Below, piece by piece: positions 23,761 through 32,257 of a stretch of DNA of 64,000 nt. Under the pieces are notes generated by a model. The model had not been told where the DNA came from, did not search any database, and was given only the letters and a program-made list of their open reading frames with translations. This stretch comes from Terriglobales bacterium (GTDB lineage: Bacteria; Acidobacteriota; Terriglobia; Terriglobales; Acidobacteriaceae). The stretch spans positions 1 to 64,000 of the forward strand of contig JANWKU010000109.1 in NCBI GenBank assembly GCA_025451215.1. The letters are read 5' to 3'. Each line of letters starts with the position of its first letter. Position 1 is the stretch's first letter. The position numbers and the translations under genes are program-made.

Positions 23761-26700
23761 TTAGTGCGACGCGTGGCGCGCGCTTGCTCTGTGCGAAGAA
23801 GATGTCGGAGCGGCGGCAGGAATTTGCAGTCGTTGCGACGGATCGCCGAGCAAAATAAATGAACGGCGAACATCGGAATCAGTGATGGCACCCTTTGCCG
23901 CCTGGATTGCGTCGCCAATCGTTTCTCCGGGAGTAAACACGGCACTTGTGAACGTTTGGTCCATTTGGAATTGCGGCCCAGGCGAAGTCAGCGAGGACGA
24001 CGCCCAAACCGCGACGGCGCCGCCGTTATTGGCCAGTAATAGAGACTCGGCCATGCTTACCGTATAGACATCCTGGAAATATCCGTTCAGGCAATTCATA
24101 ATCACGAAAACGGGCAAGCGCGGTCCATTGGTTAATGACGATGCGAGCGCGCTGGTCAGCAGGTTTTCATCCGACCACACTTCGACCGATCCGTGCCCGT
24201 CATAGTTGACCAGCAATGCACCGTTGTTGATGCCATTCAAAACCGCTTGCTGTGCGGCACTCGCGGTCATCGAACTAGCGAATACATCCGTGGCGGAAAT
24301 AGAAGGGGGTAACAGAGACTGGATGGTCTGCGCCTGTTGCGAGAAAGGTACTACGCTGTCATCCTTGTCCGCCACCATCAAGGCCTGGCTACTCCATGTT
24401 CCGGCATTTTGACCGCTGTCATATCCCACGATCTTCCCCACGACGGTTTGCGCTTCGTCGGCGGTCTGCACGGGCAGACGTCCCGTGGAAATTTGGGCAA
24501 GGCCAGCGCCGGTGAAATCGGAGAACCAGTCATCGGAAGCGGTAGTCAATTCGGCGGTAGGGACCAGCGCCGTAGGCACGAAGTCGAAGTTGCCGAACCC
24601 GAGATAATTCCGCGGATCAATGGATGCGTCCCCGACTAATAGAAGATATTTGGGAGCGTGCTTCCAGACTTTGGTTGCGTTCTGCAGAAATGTCCGAATG
24701 CTGGCGGGATCCTTTTCACCAAAATTGAATTCGTCGTAGATGTCCTGCACATTGATGAGTGCGACGGTGTGTCCCTGGCTCTGGCGCAATTGCACCAGTG
24801 GAGCCATCTGGGTCAAAAAGTCTGGCGCGGAAATCATGACCAGGTCAGCGCCGGACTGCGCATTGTGCCAATTGGAAGGCTGGTTCGCGGTAATGCTTGC
24901 GGGCTGGCCGATCTGATCGTCCGCCAGGGCCAATATCTGGTGCGTCACCGATTGGAAGCCGGCGACATTGATATCCAGAGCAATGTTTCCTGACTGTGTG
25001 CGCACGCGGAAAGGCAATTCCAGGGGCGCTCCGGGATTTGTGATGTCGAGCACTTGCGTGGGCGTCTGCTGGAAGTTCTTCACGGTCACTAGATCTCCGC
25101 CCTGGGCCGTGAATTTAAGCGTGTCTGATTCCGCCGTATAGCTGCGCGGATACGTCAGCGTAATGTGGTCTACCAGGCTGAGGTCTTCTTCCCCATTTTG
25201 CGCGGTCAGGGTCACGGTATCGCTGCCTTGCTGCAATGAATCATAAGGAACGGTGAAATCAGCCGTGCCTTCATCCTCGTTGGAGAATTGCATATCGCCC
25301 AGGGACGTGCCGTTGAAGCTGACGGTCACATCGTGGACAATTTCATCTCTACCGCCCTGCAACACGACTTCCAGTTTGGCCCCGTCACCACTCGGCGCAA
25401 GGTCCGGAGTATTCAGTACCTGGTCAACGGGTGTGGATGAAACTAGCGCTCCGAAGAAGTGGTCAGTATCGGTGCGTAGTAATGCTGCGAAGAATGTTGT
25501 CTTCTCCTGGAGCTCGACGGTCTGGGGGAAGCTTTGCGATTGCTGCCCGGAATGCGAGACGACCGCGTACCGGATGCGCGCGCCTGTTTGGTTGCCGGAA
25601 ACCAGCCAGTAGATTCTCTGGTTCGAGAAAGCCGTATCAATTCCGGTTCCGTAGAATTGAATTGCGGCCTGCCGACCAAAGCCGCCGAATCCGCCGCGGC
25701 TTCCAGTCAGCAGGATCGGCTGTTCAACTCCTTCGGCAAACAATTGCAGCGTGTCAGGATTCACGGAGGGGTTCAGTCCCGCGGCCACAAGCTGCGCCTG
25801 CGTGACGCGATACCAGCCTTCATGATCAATGGCGATCTTAATCGCCGGTCCCGCCGCGATCTGAAATTGCGTCTGCTTCGCGGTTGGCGTGCGCCAGAGC
25901 ACAGGCACGGCCTTCTTTAAATGGCTGATGGATGAATCCGAAGGAGCAGTTGAACTGTTGAAATTCGCGATGGTTACGGATGATTGCGGCAAGGAAGGTT
26001 GGCCCAACGAAGATTGCGACGATACGCTCTGGCCCATTGCGCGTGATCTGCCGTTCATGTTCCGAGCAATCGAGGGATCCATCAGGCTGGATGGCGCGCT
26101 CTCAACCGCGATCGGGCCATGCAGCGTTCTGGTGCCGTTCAAATCCACGTCTTCAAGCCAGTAAGAATTTGCGGGAGCGTTGCGGTCAAGCCATGCATAA
26201 CTCTTGCCTGAGTGGCGCGAGTCGGCGCGGCGCATCATGAGGCTTGATCCGGCGATCAGCGACGGATTCACGCGGACGCGCCGGCCATTCTGATCCCGAT
26301 AGACATTAAAGCCGAGATTGCGAACTTCTCCGCCCGTTCTCCAGGTAAGCAGCACGCCCCCTGCCGTGGATATCGCCGAAAAAGATTGCAGTTTGACCTC
26401 GGTGGTGAAGGTGATGGTGGAAAGGAATGTGGAAGTGTTATTGGCCAGCACCGAATCAAATTGTGCCGCCGTAACGGTCGCGGTGTTGCTCACCTGGGCA
26501 GGGACACCTGCGACTACTTGGATATTAAATACGACGGTGGCATTTAGGGCTAACGATGCCGCAGTGCAAGTAACGGTCCGGGTGAGGGCCACATAACTGC
26601 ACCCCGCCGAGGCGGAACTAAATGTAACGCCTGTCGGCAGTACGTCCGTGGCAGTCACCGTCGTCGCCGTAGAAGGCCCGTTGTTGTGCGCCGTAAGAAT

Positions 26701-29700
26701 GTAGCTAAATGTCGTTCCCTGCTTTACCGGATTGGCGGAGGCAGTTTTAACGATTGAAATCTCGGCACTTGCGCCAATCACCGTGGTCACGGAAGAAGTA
26801 TTGTTCGCGGAGGTGGGATCGGTCTGAGATGCGCTGACCACGGCGGTATTCACCGCGGAACCAACAGTCTGCGCAATCACTGAAATGGTAAACACAGCCG
26901 TTGCATTCACTGCGAGGCTAGCGGCCGTACAGGTCACTGTTCCGGCACTGAATGAACATCCTCCACTGGCAGAGCTGAAGCTCACTTGCGAAGGCAGAGT
27001 GTCGGTGACAACAATGGTGGTGGCAACGGTTGGGCCGTTGTTTTTCGCGGTCAGCGTGTAAGTAATCGTGTCGCCTTGATTCGCCGTCGCGGGCCCGGTT
27101 TTGGTAATGGACATATCAGACGCGGGAAGGATGGTCGTAGATGCGCTGGCGGTATTGTTGACCAGGTTGTAGTCGGCCTCGTTTTCAGTAACGTTCGCGG
27201 TATTGGTTACCGTTCCCACAGCCGCCGCGACTACGTTGATGGTGATCGCAGGGGTGGACGCTCCAGCGGCAAGAGTTGCAAAGTTGCAAGTGACTGTGCC
27301 CGCGGCTTGCGTACAGCTCGCGGCCGGCGTGACCGACGAGAATGTAACGCCGGCTGGAAGTGTATCCACCAATTGGACCGCACTGGCTGCAGTGGCGCCG
27401 TTGTTGGTGATGCCAAGCGAATACGAGAACGTACTACCCAGGAGAGCAGTGGCCGGGGCTGTCTTGGTAACCGCCACGTCAATACAGGTCGCGCTGAAGT
27501 GCGGCCCGGGCGTGGACGCATAAGTAATATTGGTCGCGCTGGTTCCCGCCTGGCCGTCGGTTGCACCATATTGAAACTGGCCGGGAGCAGGCAAAGTTGT
27601 TCCATGCGTACCTGCGGCAATATTGACAGTGCCCGCACCGGAAAGCAGCACTACACCACCACCGCCGCCACCGCCGGGTCCATGGCGGTCCGCGATCGGA
27701 GGACCAGCAGCCGCGTCATCATCCCATGCGTCGCCGCCGCTTCCACCCGCGGCGTTGGCGGTTAACGTACCTACCGCGCCTCCGGTGGAGAGGACGATTA
27801 CCGTGCCCCCAGCGCCGCCGCCACCGCCTGCATCGTTAGAGGTCAGATCGTAAGCGTTTGCGCCGTTTGCCGACATCGTTCCAGTTCCAGTGATGCTGCC
27901 CGCGCGAACGATAATGATGCCGCCGCCCGCGGCTCCACTACTGGCCTGGGCGATTCGGGTAGAAGCCGCTCCTGCTACGTTGTTATTGCTATTGTTGCGC
28001 GAGCCTGCACCGCCGCCGCCGCCCATTGTCACCCGGCCCGAACTTGACGGGAAAGGCGAACCGCCAAGTCCGCCCACGCTTAAATTGGAATCCCATGCAT
28101 CACCGCCGAAACCGCCCGCGCCACCGTTGGCTCCGCCGCCGCCGCCGGAATTCTGGTCATTCGCAGTATTCGCATCGGTCCCACCACCACCAGCATTGCC
28201 CGGCGCGCCGCGTCCCATACCGCCATTGGGATATCCATCCACTCCGGTGGAGAACGGTGTGTTCGCGACTTCCAGCCACATTGGAGTGCCGGCAATACCT
28301 TCGCCTTTCGAACCATCAATGCCGGTAACCGGAACCCCGGTAAATGCAGGACCAGCAGGGTAGGTCGTGGGCGAAGCTTGCCGATAGTCATTTGTACTCG
28401 AACCAGCAACGCCGCCATCGAGCATGAGCCCAGCAGCGCCACGAAAACCTAGGCCGTCCACATTGATGGTCTGGGTGTTCAACGTAAGCGCGCCTGAAGT
28501 ATCAAGAACGAAAATGCCGCCAGTGGAGCCGTTCCATGCCGCAGCGGTAAGTCCAGCGCCGAGTGTTGCGGTCGCAAAATGAGGAACACGCACCACCTGG
28601 AAGGTGCGCTGGCCTTGCGTTCCAGAGGCTGCAGCAGAGTTATATCCGAACAACAGGCCGCCACCGGGTCCAGCCCCGGCAATACTCAAGGTGCCGCCGC
28701 CGACCGGAACCGCACTGGTAGCCGTAGCGAATTCATAAATTCCGGCGTTATTCAGGTTCGTCCAACCGGAGCCCGTCGAGCCATCGCCGTAGGTGCCGTC
28801 GTTATTGGAACTGATCGCTGCATCCTGCATTTGAATTATTAAAACTTCATCGCCGGAAGCGATCGGAGTGGCGCTTCCCGTTGCGGTTCCCAGCGTGATG
28901 GAAGTCGCTCCCGCGGCAACATTCGAACTGCCAGGGTAATAAGTATTGATGACGCCGGTCAGGGTGCCGCCAGCCGTCGCGGTAGGAATGGTGCAGACGT
29001 TCAACTGCGAGTAGCCGATGCCAGTGGAGGAATTGTTGCCAGTGTCGAGATCAGTCACAGTTCCCGTAACGGACACGGTATCGGGATACCCTCCACCTTG
29101 GGTTGGTGTGGCGACAATCGTGACGGTGGAACTTGCGCCGCTGCCGAGCGTACCGAGATTGCAGGTCACCACGCTTCCAACGTGCCCGCATCCCGTGCCG
29201 GTCACGGAAACGAATGTCAGTCCGGAAGGTAGTGTGTCTGTCACCGTAGCGCCTGTGGCCGTGCTGGGCCCATTATTAGTGACCACCGCCGTGTAAGTAA
29301 TATTTCCCGGGAAGGCAACGGCGGTGCCGCTCACCGCGACCGACAAGTCGGCTTGAAAAGGCCGCACGGATACCGCTCCGGCAGACCAATTGGAGTTTGC
29401 ATTGAAGGTCTCACTTAAGGGAACATTAGCGGCGCCCGCGCGCGTGGAGCCGGTGCCGTAAACGTCGGTGGTCGCTGCGCCCGACGTGCCCGTCCAAGCT
29501 TGCGTCTGCGTGGGGCCGTAGGCTGTAACTGAGTCAGTGCCGGCAATGGTGAGCGTGTCCACCACAGTATCGCCATTGGCGCTGGGAACGTTGAGCGTCG
29601 CAATCGCGGCAGCCGCGCCGTCGCCGGAGGTGAATCCGCGAATGGGCGAGGTTTGGTCTGCGCCCGTGACGTTAGTTGCGCCAACAATTGTGCCGACCAC

Positions 29701-31155
29701 TCCAGTTCCACCTGGAAGATCTAAGTTCACGACAACATTATTCGTGCCGGTGGCAGGGGCGACTAAATACCAGATCTCAACTCGCCGCGAATTGCCTGTG
29801 TCGTTGTGTGCTCCAGCCAGGGTGAGAGCTACTCCGTTATATGTAACGCTGCTCACCGTCGCACCCGTATTGCCGGTAATGTTCATGGACACACCGACAA
29901 CCAGGACATTGTTGGTCCCAGCTACGGTCGCTGGAACCGTGATAGGAACAGTTGCAGGGTTAATGGAAATCGCGCCGATCGCCCAGCTCTGCGTCGCAGG
30001 AACCGCTGTGTCCGACATAGTGACACTGGCGGCCCCAGGCTCGGTAGAACCGAAGCCGTACACGTCGGTGCCCTGCACAGCCGCAGTAGAATTTTGTCCC
30101 CATATGCCGGTCTGCCCGGCGCCAGCACTGGCGGTTTCATCGCCGGAAAGCGCGGAGGTATCAATGACCATTGCGCCGACGCTGCTTGTAACTACCACCG
30201 AGGGACTACCCGTATTTCCAACGCTTCCAGCAAAAGTTCCAACCGGGGTGGACTGACTTACATTTGTGAATGAGGCAACGCCCACCACTGCGCCGACCCT
30301 AGTTCCGTTCGTACCTGTAAAGCTGACAACGATACTATTGGCACCGGCGGGGGGATTGAGAACGCGATACATTTGCACTCTGCGACGATTTAGCGCATCC
30401 GTCTCAGTACCTAATGCAGTCACAGTTGCTGCTCCGTCGGTTACCGTGTTGACGGCGACGTTGGTTCTGGCTTGATGGTTAAGAGAAACTCCTATAATCA
30501 AAAGGCGATTGGCAGTCGCACTAACAGTCAGAGGAACCGTAATGCTGGTGGTGCCCGTATGTATTTCTGCCCCTACCGAATTTGCAGCATCAAAAGCGAC
30601 CTGTGCAAACGAAGCGCCTGCAAACGCAGCCAACGCGAAAAGAAGGAAGACCAACCGCCGGAAAATAAAAACGCTGCGGAACGTTCCCAGCTTGCACGAG
30701 GTGCGCACCTGACGAATTTTCCCAGCTACTTTACTCTTTGCCATAGAAATGTTCCGCTTTATCCGCGACACGGTTCCATATAAAGAGACAGTGCAGACAC
30801 CCCCGCTTAGAGCCTCTTCCTTAGCGACCACCCGCCCAAGAATCTGTTCTGCGCGAATGCTACCGTCATCTTCAAGTGATGCATCTCCGCGAGTGATCAA
30901 AATATTTCTAGCTGCATCCATCGCGGCCAACCGATGCACACGGAAACCCCGCTCATCCTTGAACAAAACAATGTCTCCGACTGAGAGGATCCGGGTATTC
31001 ACTCGTTCCACGCGCAGCACTTCGCCATCGCGAATCGTGGGCGACATGCTCGCGCCAACCGCGCGAAAGCAGAAGCTCTTCCCGCCGCTCATCAGCTCGC
31101 CGGCAAGTTCATTAAATAAATTCGAGTCAGGCCTATCTTGGGCGCTGGAATTCAA
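23761..31155 (-). CDS. Giant S26-like / DUF11 / gingipain-type C25 peptidase protein
   Basis: One open frame of 2464 residues. It begins at TTG 31155 behind GGAG and overlaps the kinase gene by 23 nt. Residues 1-135 are a signal-peptidase-like S26 domain with Ser36 (GASMSPT), His74 (FRVHRL) and Asp91 (ITRGDAS), the Ser-His-Asp set of the SipW/ER type. A second possible start at ATG 30744 (residue 138) opens a basic segment and signal-like helix ending ASFAQ. Then follow two long beta repeats (about 185-600), a DUF11 repeat near 605, a Gly-rich stretch (975-1170), three more DUF11 repeats (1225-1578) and a fibronectin-like part. A C25 peptidase (about 2095-2445) ends the protein, with His2321 (YDGHGS) and Cys2355 (MNCLNG). 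No sorting tail is seen. It may be one fusion or two overlapping products. Confidence 0.85.
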   Translation of the reverse strand: MNSSAQDRPDSNLFNELAGELMSGGKSFCFRAVGASMSPTIRDGEVLRVERVNTRILSVGDIVLFKDERGFRVHRLAAMDAARNILITRGDASLEDDGSIRAEQILGRVVAKEEALSGGVCTVSLYGTVSRIKRNISMAKSKVAGKIRQVRTSCKLGTFRSVFIFRRLVFLLFALAAFAGASFAQVAFDAANSVGAEIHTGTTSITVPLTVSATANRLLIIGVSLNHQARTNVAVNTVTDGAATVTALGTETDALNRRRVQMYRVLNPPAGANSIVVSFTGTNGTRVGAVVGVASFTNVSQSTPVGTFAGSVGNTGSPSVVVTSSVGAMVIDTSALSGDETASAGAGQTGIWGQNSTAAVQGTDVYGFGSTEPGAASVTMSDTAVPATQSWAIGAISINPATVPITVPATVAGTNNVLVVGVSMNITGNTGATVSSVTYNGVALTLAGAHNDTGNSRRVEIWYLVAPATGTNNVVVNLDLPGGTGVVGTIVGATNVTGADQTSPIRGFTSGDGAAAAIATLNVPSANGDTVVDTLTIAGTDSVTAYGPTQTQAWTGTSGAATTDVYGTGSTRAGAANVPLSETFNANSNWSAGAVSVRPFQADLSVAVSGTAVAFPGNITYTAVVTNNGPSTATGATVTDTLPSGLTFVSVTGTGCGHVGSVVTCNLGTLGSGASSTVTIVATPTQGGGYPDTVSVTGTVTDLDTGNNSSTGIGYSQLNVCTIPTATAGGTLTGVINTYYPGSSNVAAGATSITLGTATGSATPIASGDEVLIIQMQDAAISSNNDGTYGDGSTGSGWTNLNNAGIYEFATATSAVPVGGGTLSIAGAGPGGGLLFGYNSAAASGTQGQRTFQVVRVPHFATATLGAGLTAAAWNGSTGGIFVLDTSGALTLNTQTINVDGLGFRGAAGLMLDGGVAGSSTNDYRQASPTTYPAGPAFTGVPVTGIDGSKGEGIAGTPMWLEVANTPFSTGVDGYPNGGMGRGAPGNAGGGGTDANTANDQNSGGGGGANGGAGGFGGDAWDSNLSVGGLGGSPFPSSSGRVTMGGGGGAGSRNNSNNNVAGAASTRIAQASSGAAGGGIIIVRAGSITGTGTMSANGANAYDLTSNDAGGGGGAGGTVIVLSTGGAVGTLTANAAGGSGGDAWDDDAAAGPPIADRHGPGGGGGGGVVLLSGAGTVNIAAGTHGTTLPAPGQFQYGATDGQAGTSATNITYASTPGPHFSATCIDVAVTKTAPATALLGSTFSYSLGITNNGATAASAVQLVDTLPAGVTFSSVTPAASCTQAAGTVTCNFATLAAGASTPAITINVVAAAVGTVTNTANVTENEADYNLVNNTASASTTILPASDMSITKTGPATANQGDTITYTLTAKNNGPTVATTIVVTDTLPSQVSFSSASGGCSFSAGTVTCTAASLAVNATAVFTISVIAQTVGSAVNTAVVSASQTDPTSANNTSSVTTVIGASAEISIVKTASANPVKQGTTFSYILTAHNNGPSTATTVTATDVLPTGVTFSSASAGCSYVALTRTVTCTAASLALNATVVFNIQVVAGVPAQVSNTATVTAAQFDSVLANNTSTFLSTITFTTEVKLQSFSAISTAGGVLLTWRTGGEVRNLGFNVYRDQNGRRVRVNPSLIAGSSLMMRRADSRHSGKSYAWLDRNAPANSYWLEDVDLNGTRTLHGPIAVESAPSSLMDPSIARNMNGRSRAMGQSVSSQSSLGQPSLPQSSVTIANFNSSTAPSDSSISHLKKAVPVLWRTPTAKQTQFQIAAGPAIKIAIDHEGWYRVTQAQLVAAGLNPSVNPDTLQLFAEGVEQPILLTGSRGGFGGFGRQAAIQFYGTGIDTAFSNQRIYWLVSGNQTGARIRYAVVSHSGQQSQSFPQTVELQEKTTFFAALLRTDTDHFFGALVSSTPVDQVLNTPDLAPSGDGAKLEVVLQGGRDEIVHDVTVSFNGTSLGDMQFSNEDEGTADFTVPYDSLQQGSDTVTLTAQNGEEDLSLVDHITLTYPRSYTAESDTLKFTAQGGDLVTVKNFQQTPTQVLDITNPGAPLELPFRVRTQSGNIALDINVAGFQSVTHQILALADDQIGQPASITANQPSNWHNAQSGADLVMISAPDFLTQMAPLVQLRQSQGHTVALINVQDIYDEFNFGEKDPASIRTFLQNATKVWKHAPKYLLLVGDASIDPRNYLGFGNFDFVPTALVPTAELTTASDDWFSDFTGAGLAQISTGRLPVQTADEAQTVVGKIVGYDSGQNAGTWSSQALMVADKDDSVVPFSQQAQTIQSLLPPSISATDVFASSMTASAAQQAVLNGINNGALLVNYDGHGSVEVWSDENLLTSALASSLTNGPRLPVFVIMNCLNGYFQDVYTVSMAESLLLANNGGAVAVWASSSLTSPGPQFQMDQTFTSAVFTPGETIGDAIQAAKGAITDSDVRRSFILLGDPSQRLQIPAAAPTSSSHRASARHASH
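27640..28230 (-). repeat. Gly-rich low-complexity coding stretch
   Basis: Within the giant protein gene, clusters of GGN codons (seen as GCC/ACC/TCC runs on the plus strand) encode blocks of five to seven glycines separated by Ala, Asn and Asp. Examples are DQNSGGGGGANGGAGG and GPGGGGGGGVVLL. It corresponds to residues of about 975-1170. The repeats are irregular in length and in frame with the protein, so this is a flexible linker or parallel-beta glycine-rich region, not a satellite or CRISPR. Confidence 0.7.
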
Positions 31156-32056
31156 GGATTTTCTCCACGGCAGAGTGATTGGGGAGGAATTGGAATTTGT
31201 AACAAGCGACCGTCCGCGTCAGATCATCCAGATAAGCAAGCGTGGCAGTAAGCGCCTGCGGATCGTGAAACGGCAAGAAGCAACGTGCAAACAATTCCGC
31301 TGCTGCCGCCGCTTGCGGCATCGCGACAACGTCGTTCCGCTCCCCATGTTCCAAAATAAAAATCTGATTGATCGGAGCTTCGCGTGGCGACGCAAATCCG
31401 GCATCGCCGTGCCAGGGCGTTCCGTGCATGAAAAAACGGTCGTCACGTTTGCGGACAATAATTCGGTCATCGCTTAGGATCCGGACGCCGGGCACCGATT
31501 GCCAGAGGCGCGTGGTTGTGCTCTTTCCCGCGCCGGAGTGTCCTACAAAAAGAGAACTACTGCACGCGTCGTCGGTAATGCCGCAGCCATGCACTTCAAC
31601 GCCGCGCCCTCGCGCCAATCGGTTGGTAACGATCAATTCGTCGAGCGGGTATTCGAGCGCGCGGACATTGGCTTTGTCAGGAAAGCAATCGCGCACGAAG
31701 AGTACGCGGGCGCGAGTAAAATCCCTGTCTATTAAAAGGCGCTTATAAGGTCGCGGGCCAAGAACTCGCGTCGTGAAATCGAAAACGTAATGCTCGCCGT
31801 CCTCATAAAGCGTCCATACCGCGCCTGAATCGAAAAGTTTTTTGCTATCAGCGGGAAGGAGTGAGTCAACCCATTCCAGATCAATTTCTATTTCGCAATT
31901 TTGTGCAGGGATCGCAAACGATTGGTGATCAGGATCGAGATGAACATTCATCTCTGCGGCCGTAAAGCCCAAAGTCAGATCACCGATTTGCAAGCAACAG
32001 CGCCATTTTGCCGCCTGACTTTGATTCTCTGTTTGTGTTTGCTCGCTGATCATCAT
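31133..32056 (-). CDS. HPr-kinase-like protein (PEP carboxykinase-type P-loop kinase)
   Basis: 307 residues. The C-terminal half has a P-loop LFVGHSGAGKSTTTRLW, then RILSDDRIIVRK, where the double Asp corresponds to the HprK Walker B/catalytic region, and HGTPWHGDAGFASP, typical of HprK-like proteins without the HPr partner. The N-terminal 130 residues are not recognised. Relatives occur in RiPP clusters, and some (PadeK, ThcoK) phosphorylate a serine of a lasso-peptide precursor. Start ATG 32056 has GGAG eight bases upstream and lies 16 nt after the small peptide gene, which ends in Ser. Phosphorylation of that peptide is inference. Confidence 0.82.
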   Translation of the reverse strand: MMISEQTQTENQSQAAKWRCCLQIGDLTLGFTAAEMNVHLDPDHQSFAIPAQNCEIEIDLEWVDSLLPADSKKLFDSGAVWTLYEDGEHYVFDFTTRVLGPRPYKRLLIDRDFTRARVLFVRDCFPDKANVRALEYPLDELIVTNRLARGRGVEVHGCGITDDACSSSLFVGHSGAGKSTTTRLWQSVPGVRILSDDRIIVRKRDDRFFMHGTPWHGDAGFASPREAPINQIFILEHGERNDVVAMPQAAAAAELFARCFLPFHDPQALTATLAYLDDLTRTVACYKFQFLPNHSAVEKILEFQRPR

Positions 32057-32072
32057 TCAAACGACTCCACAA

Positions 32073-32249
32073 TCAGGAACCAATTGAACTGCATCCCGTC
32101 GATGCGGTACATACCGACAAACTCGGCCCCGAAACAAACATACTTTTGCAATTTCCCAGCACCGCCTCTTCAGGACGCAAACTGATGGTCTCGCAAACCG
32201 GCGGCTGATATGGTTTTTTGCTCTTGCCGTCCTCGCGTTCATTCTTCAT
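32073..32249 (-). CDS. Candidate RiPP precursor peptide (58 aa, Cys/Ser-rich C-terminus)
   Basis: Translated directly from the sequence, the peptide is 58 residues. A charged N-terminus (MKNEREDGKSKKPYQPP) is followed by a conserved-looking leader motif TISLRPEEAVLGNCK. A Ser/Thr/Gly-rich tail with Cys at 34, 47 and 53 (another Cys at 19) ends in Ser. Its ATG at 32249 has GAGG six bases upstream and is 8 nt after the radical SAM stop, so it is translated with it. Short KPY..P..ETISLRPEEAVL-type peptides next to radical SAM/SPASM and PqqD genes are typical precursors. The modification is unknown. The longer frame from 32342 lies inside the radical SAM gene and is not the start. Confidence 0.78.
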   Translation of the reverse strand: MKNEREDGKSKKPYQPPVCETISLRPEEAVLGNCKSMFVSGPSLSVCTASTGCSSIGS

Positions 32250-32257
32250 AAAATCCC

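Noticed and set aside
26986-28363. Long plus-strand frames and dense GCC/CCG triplets that might look like a repeat array
   Set aside because: They are the complement of Gly-rich and DUF11 coding sequence; spacing is irregular, with no constant repeat and spacer pattern, so not CRISPR.
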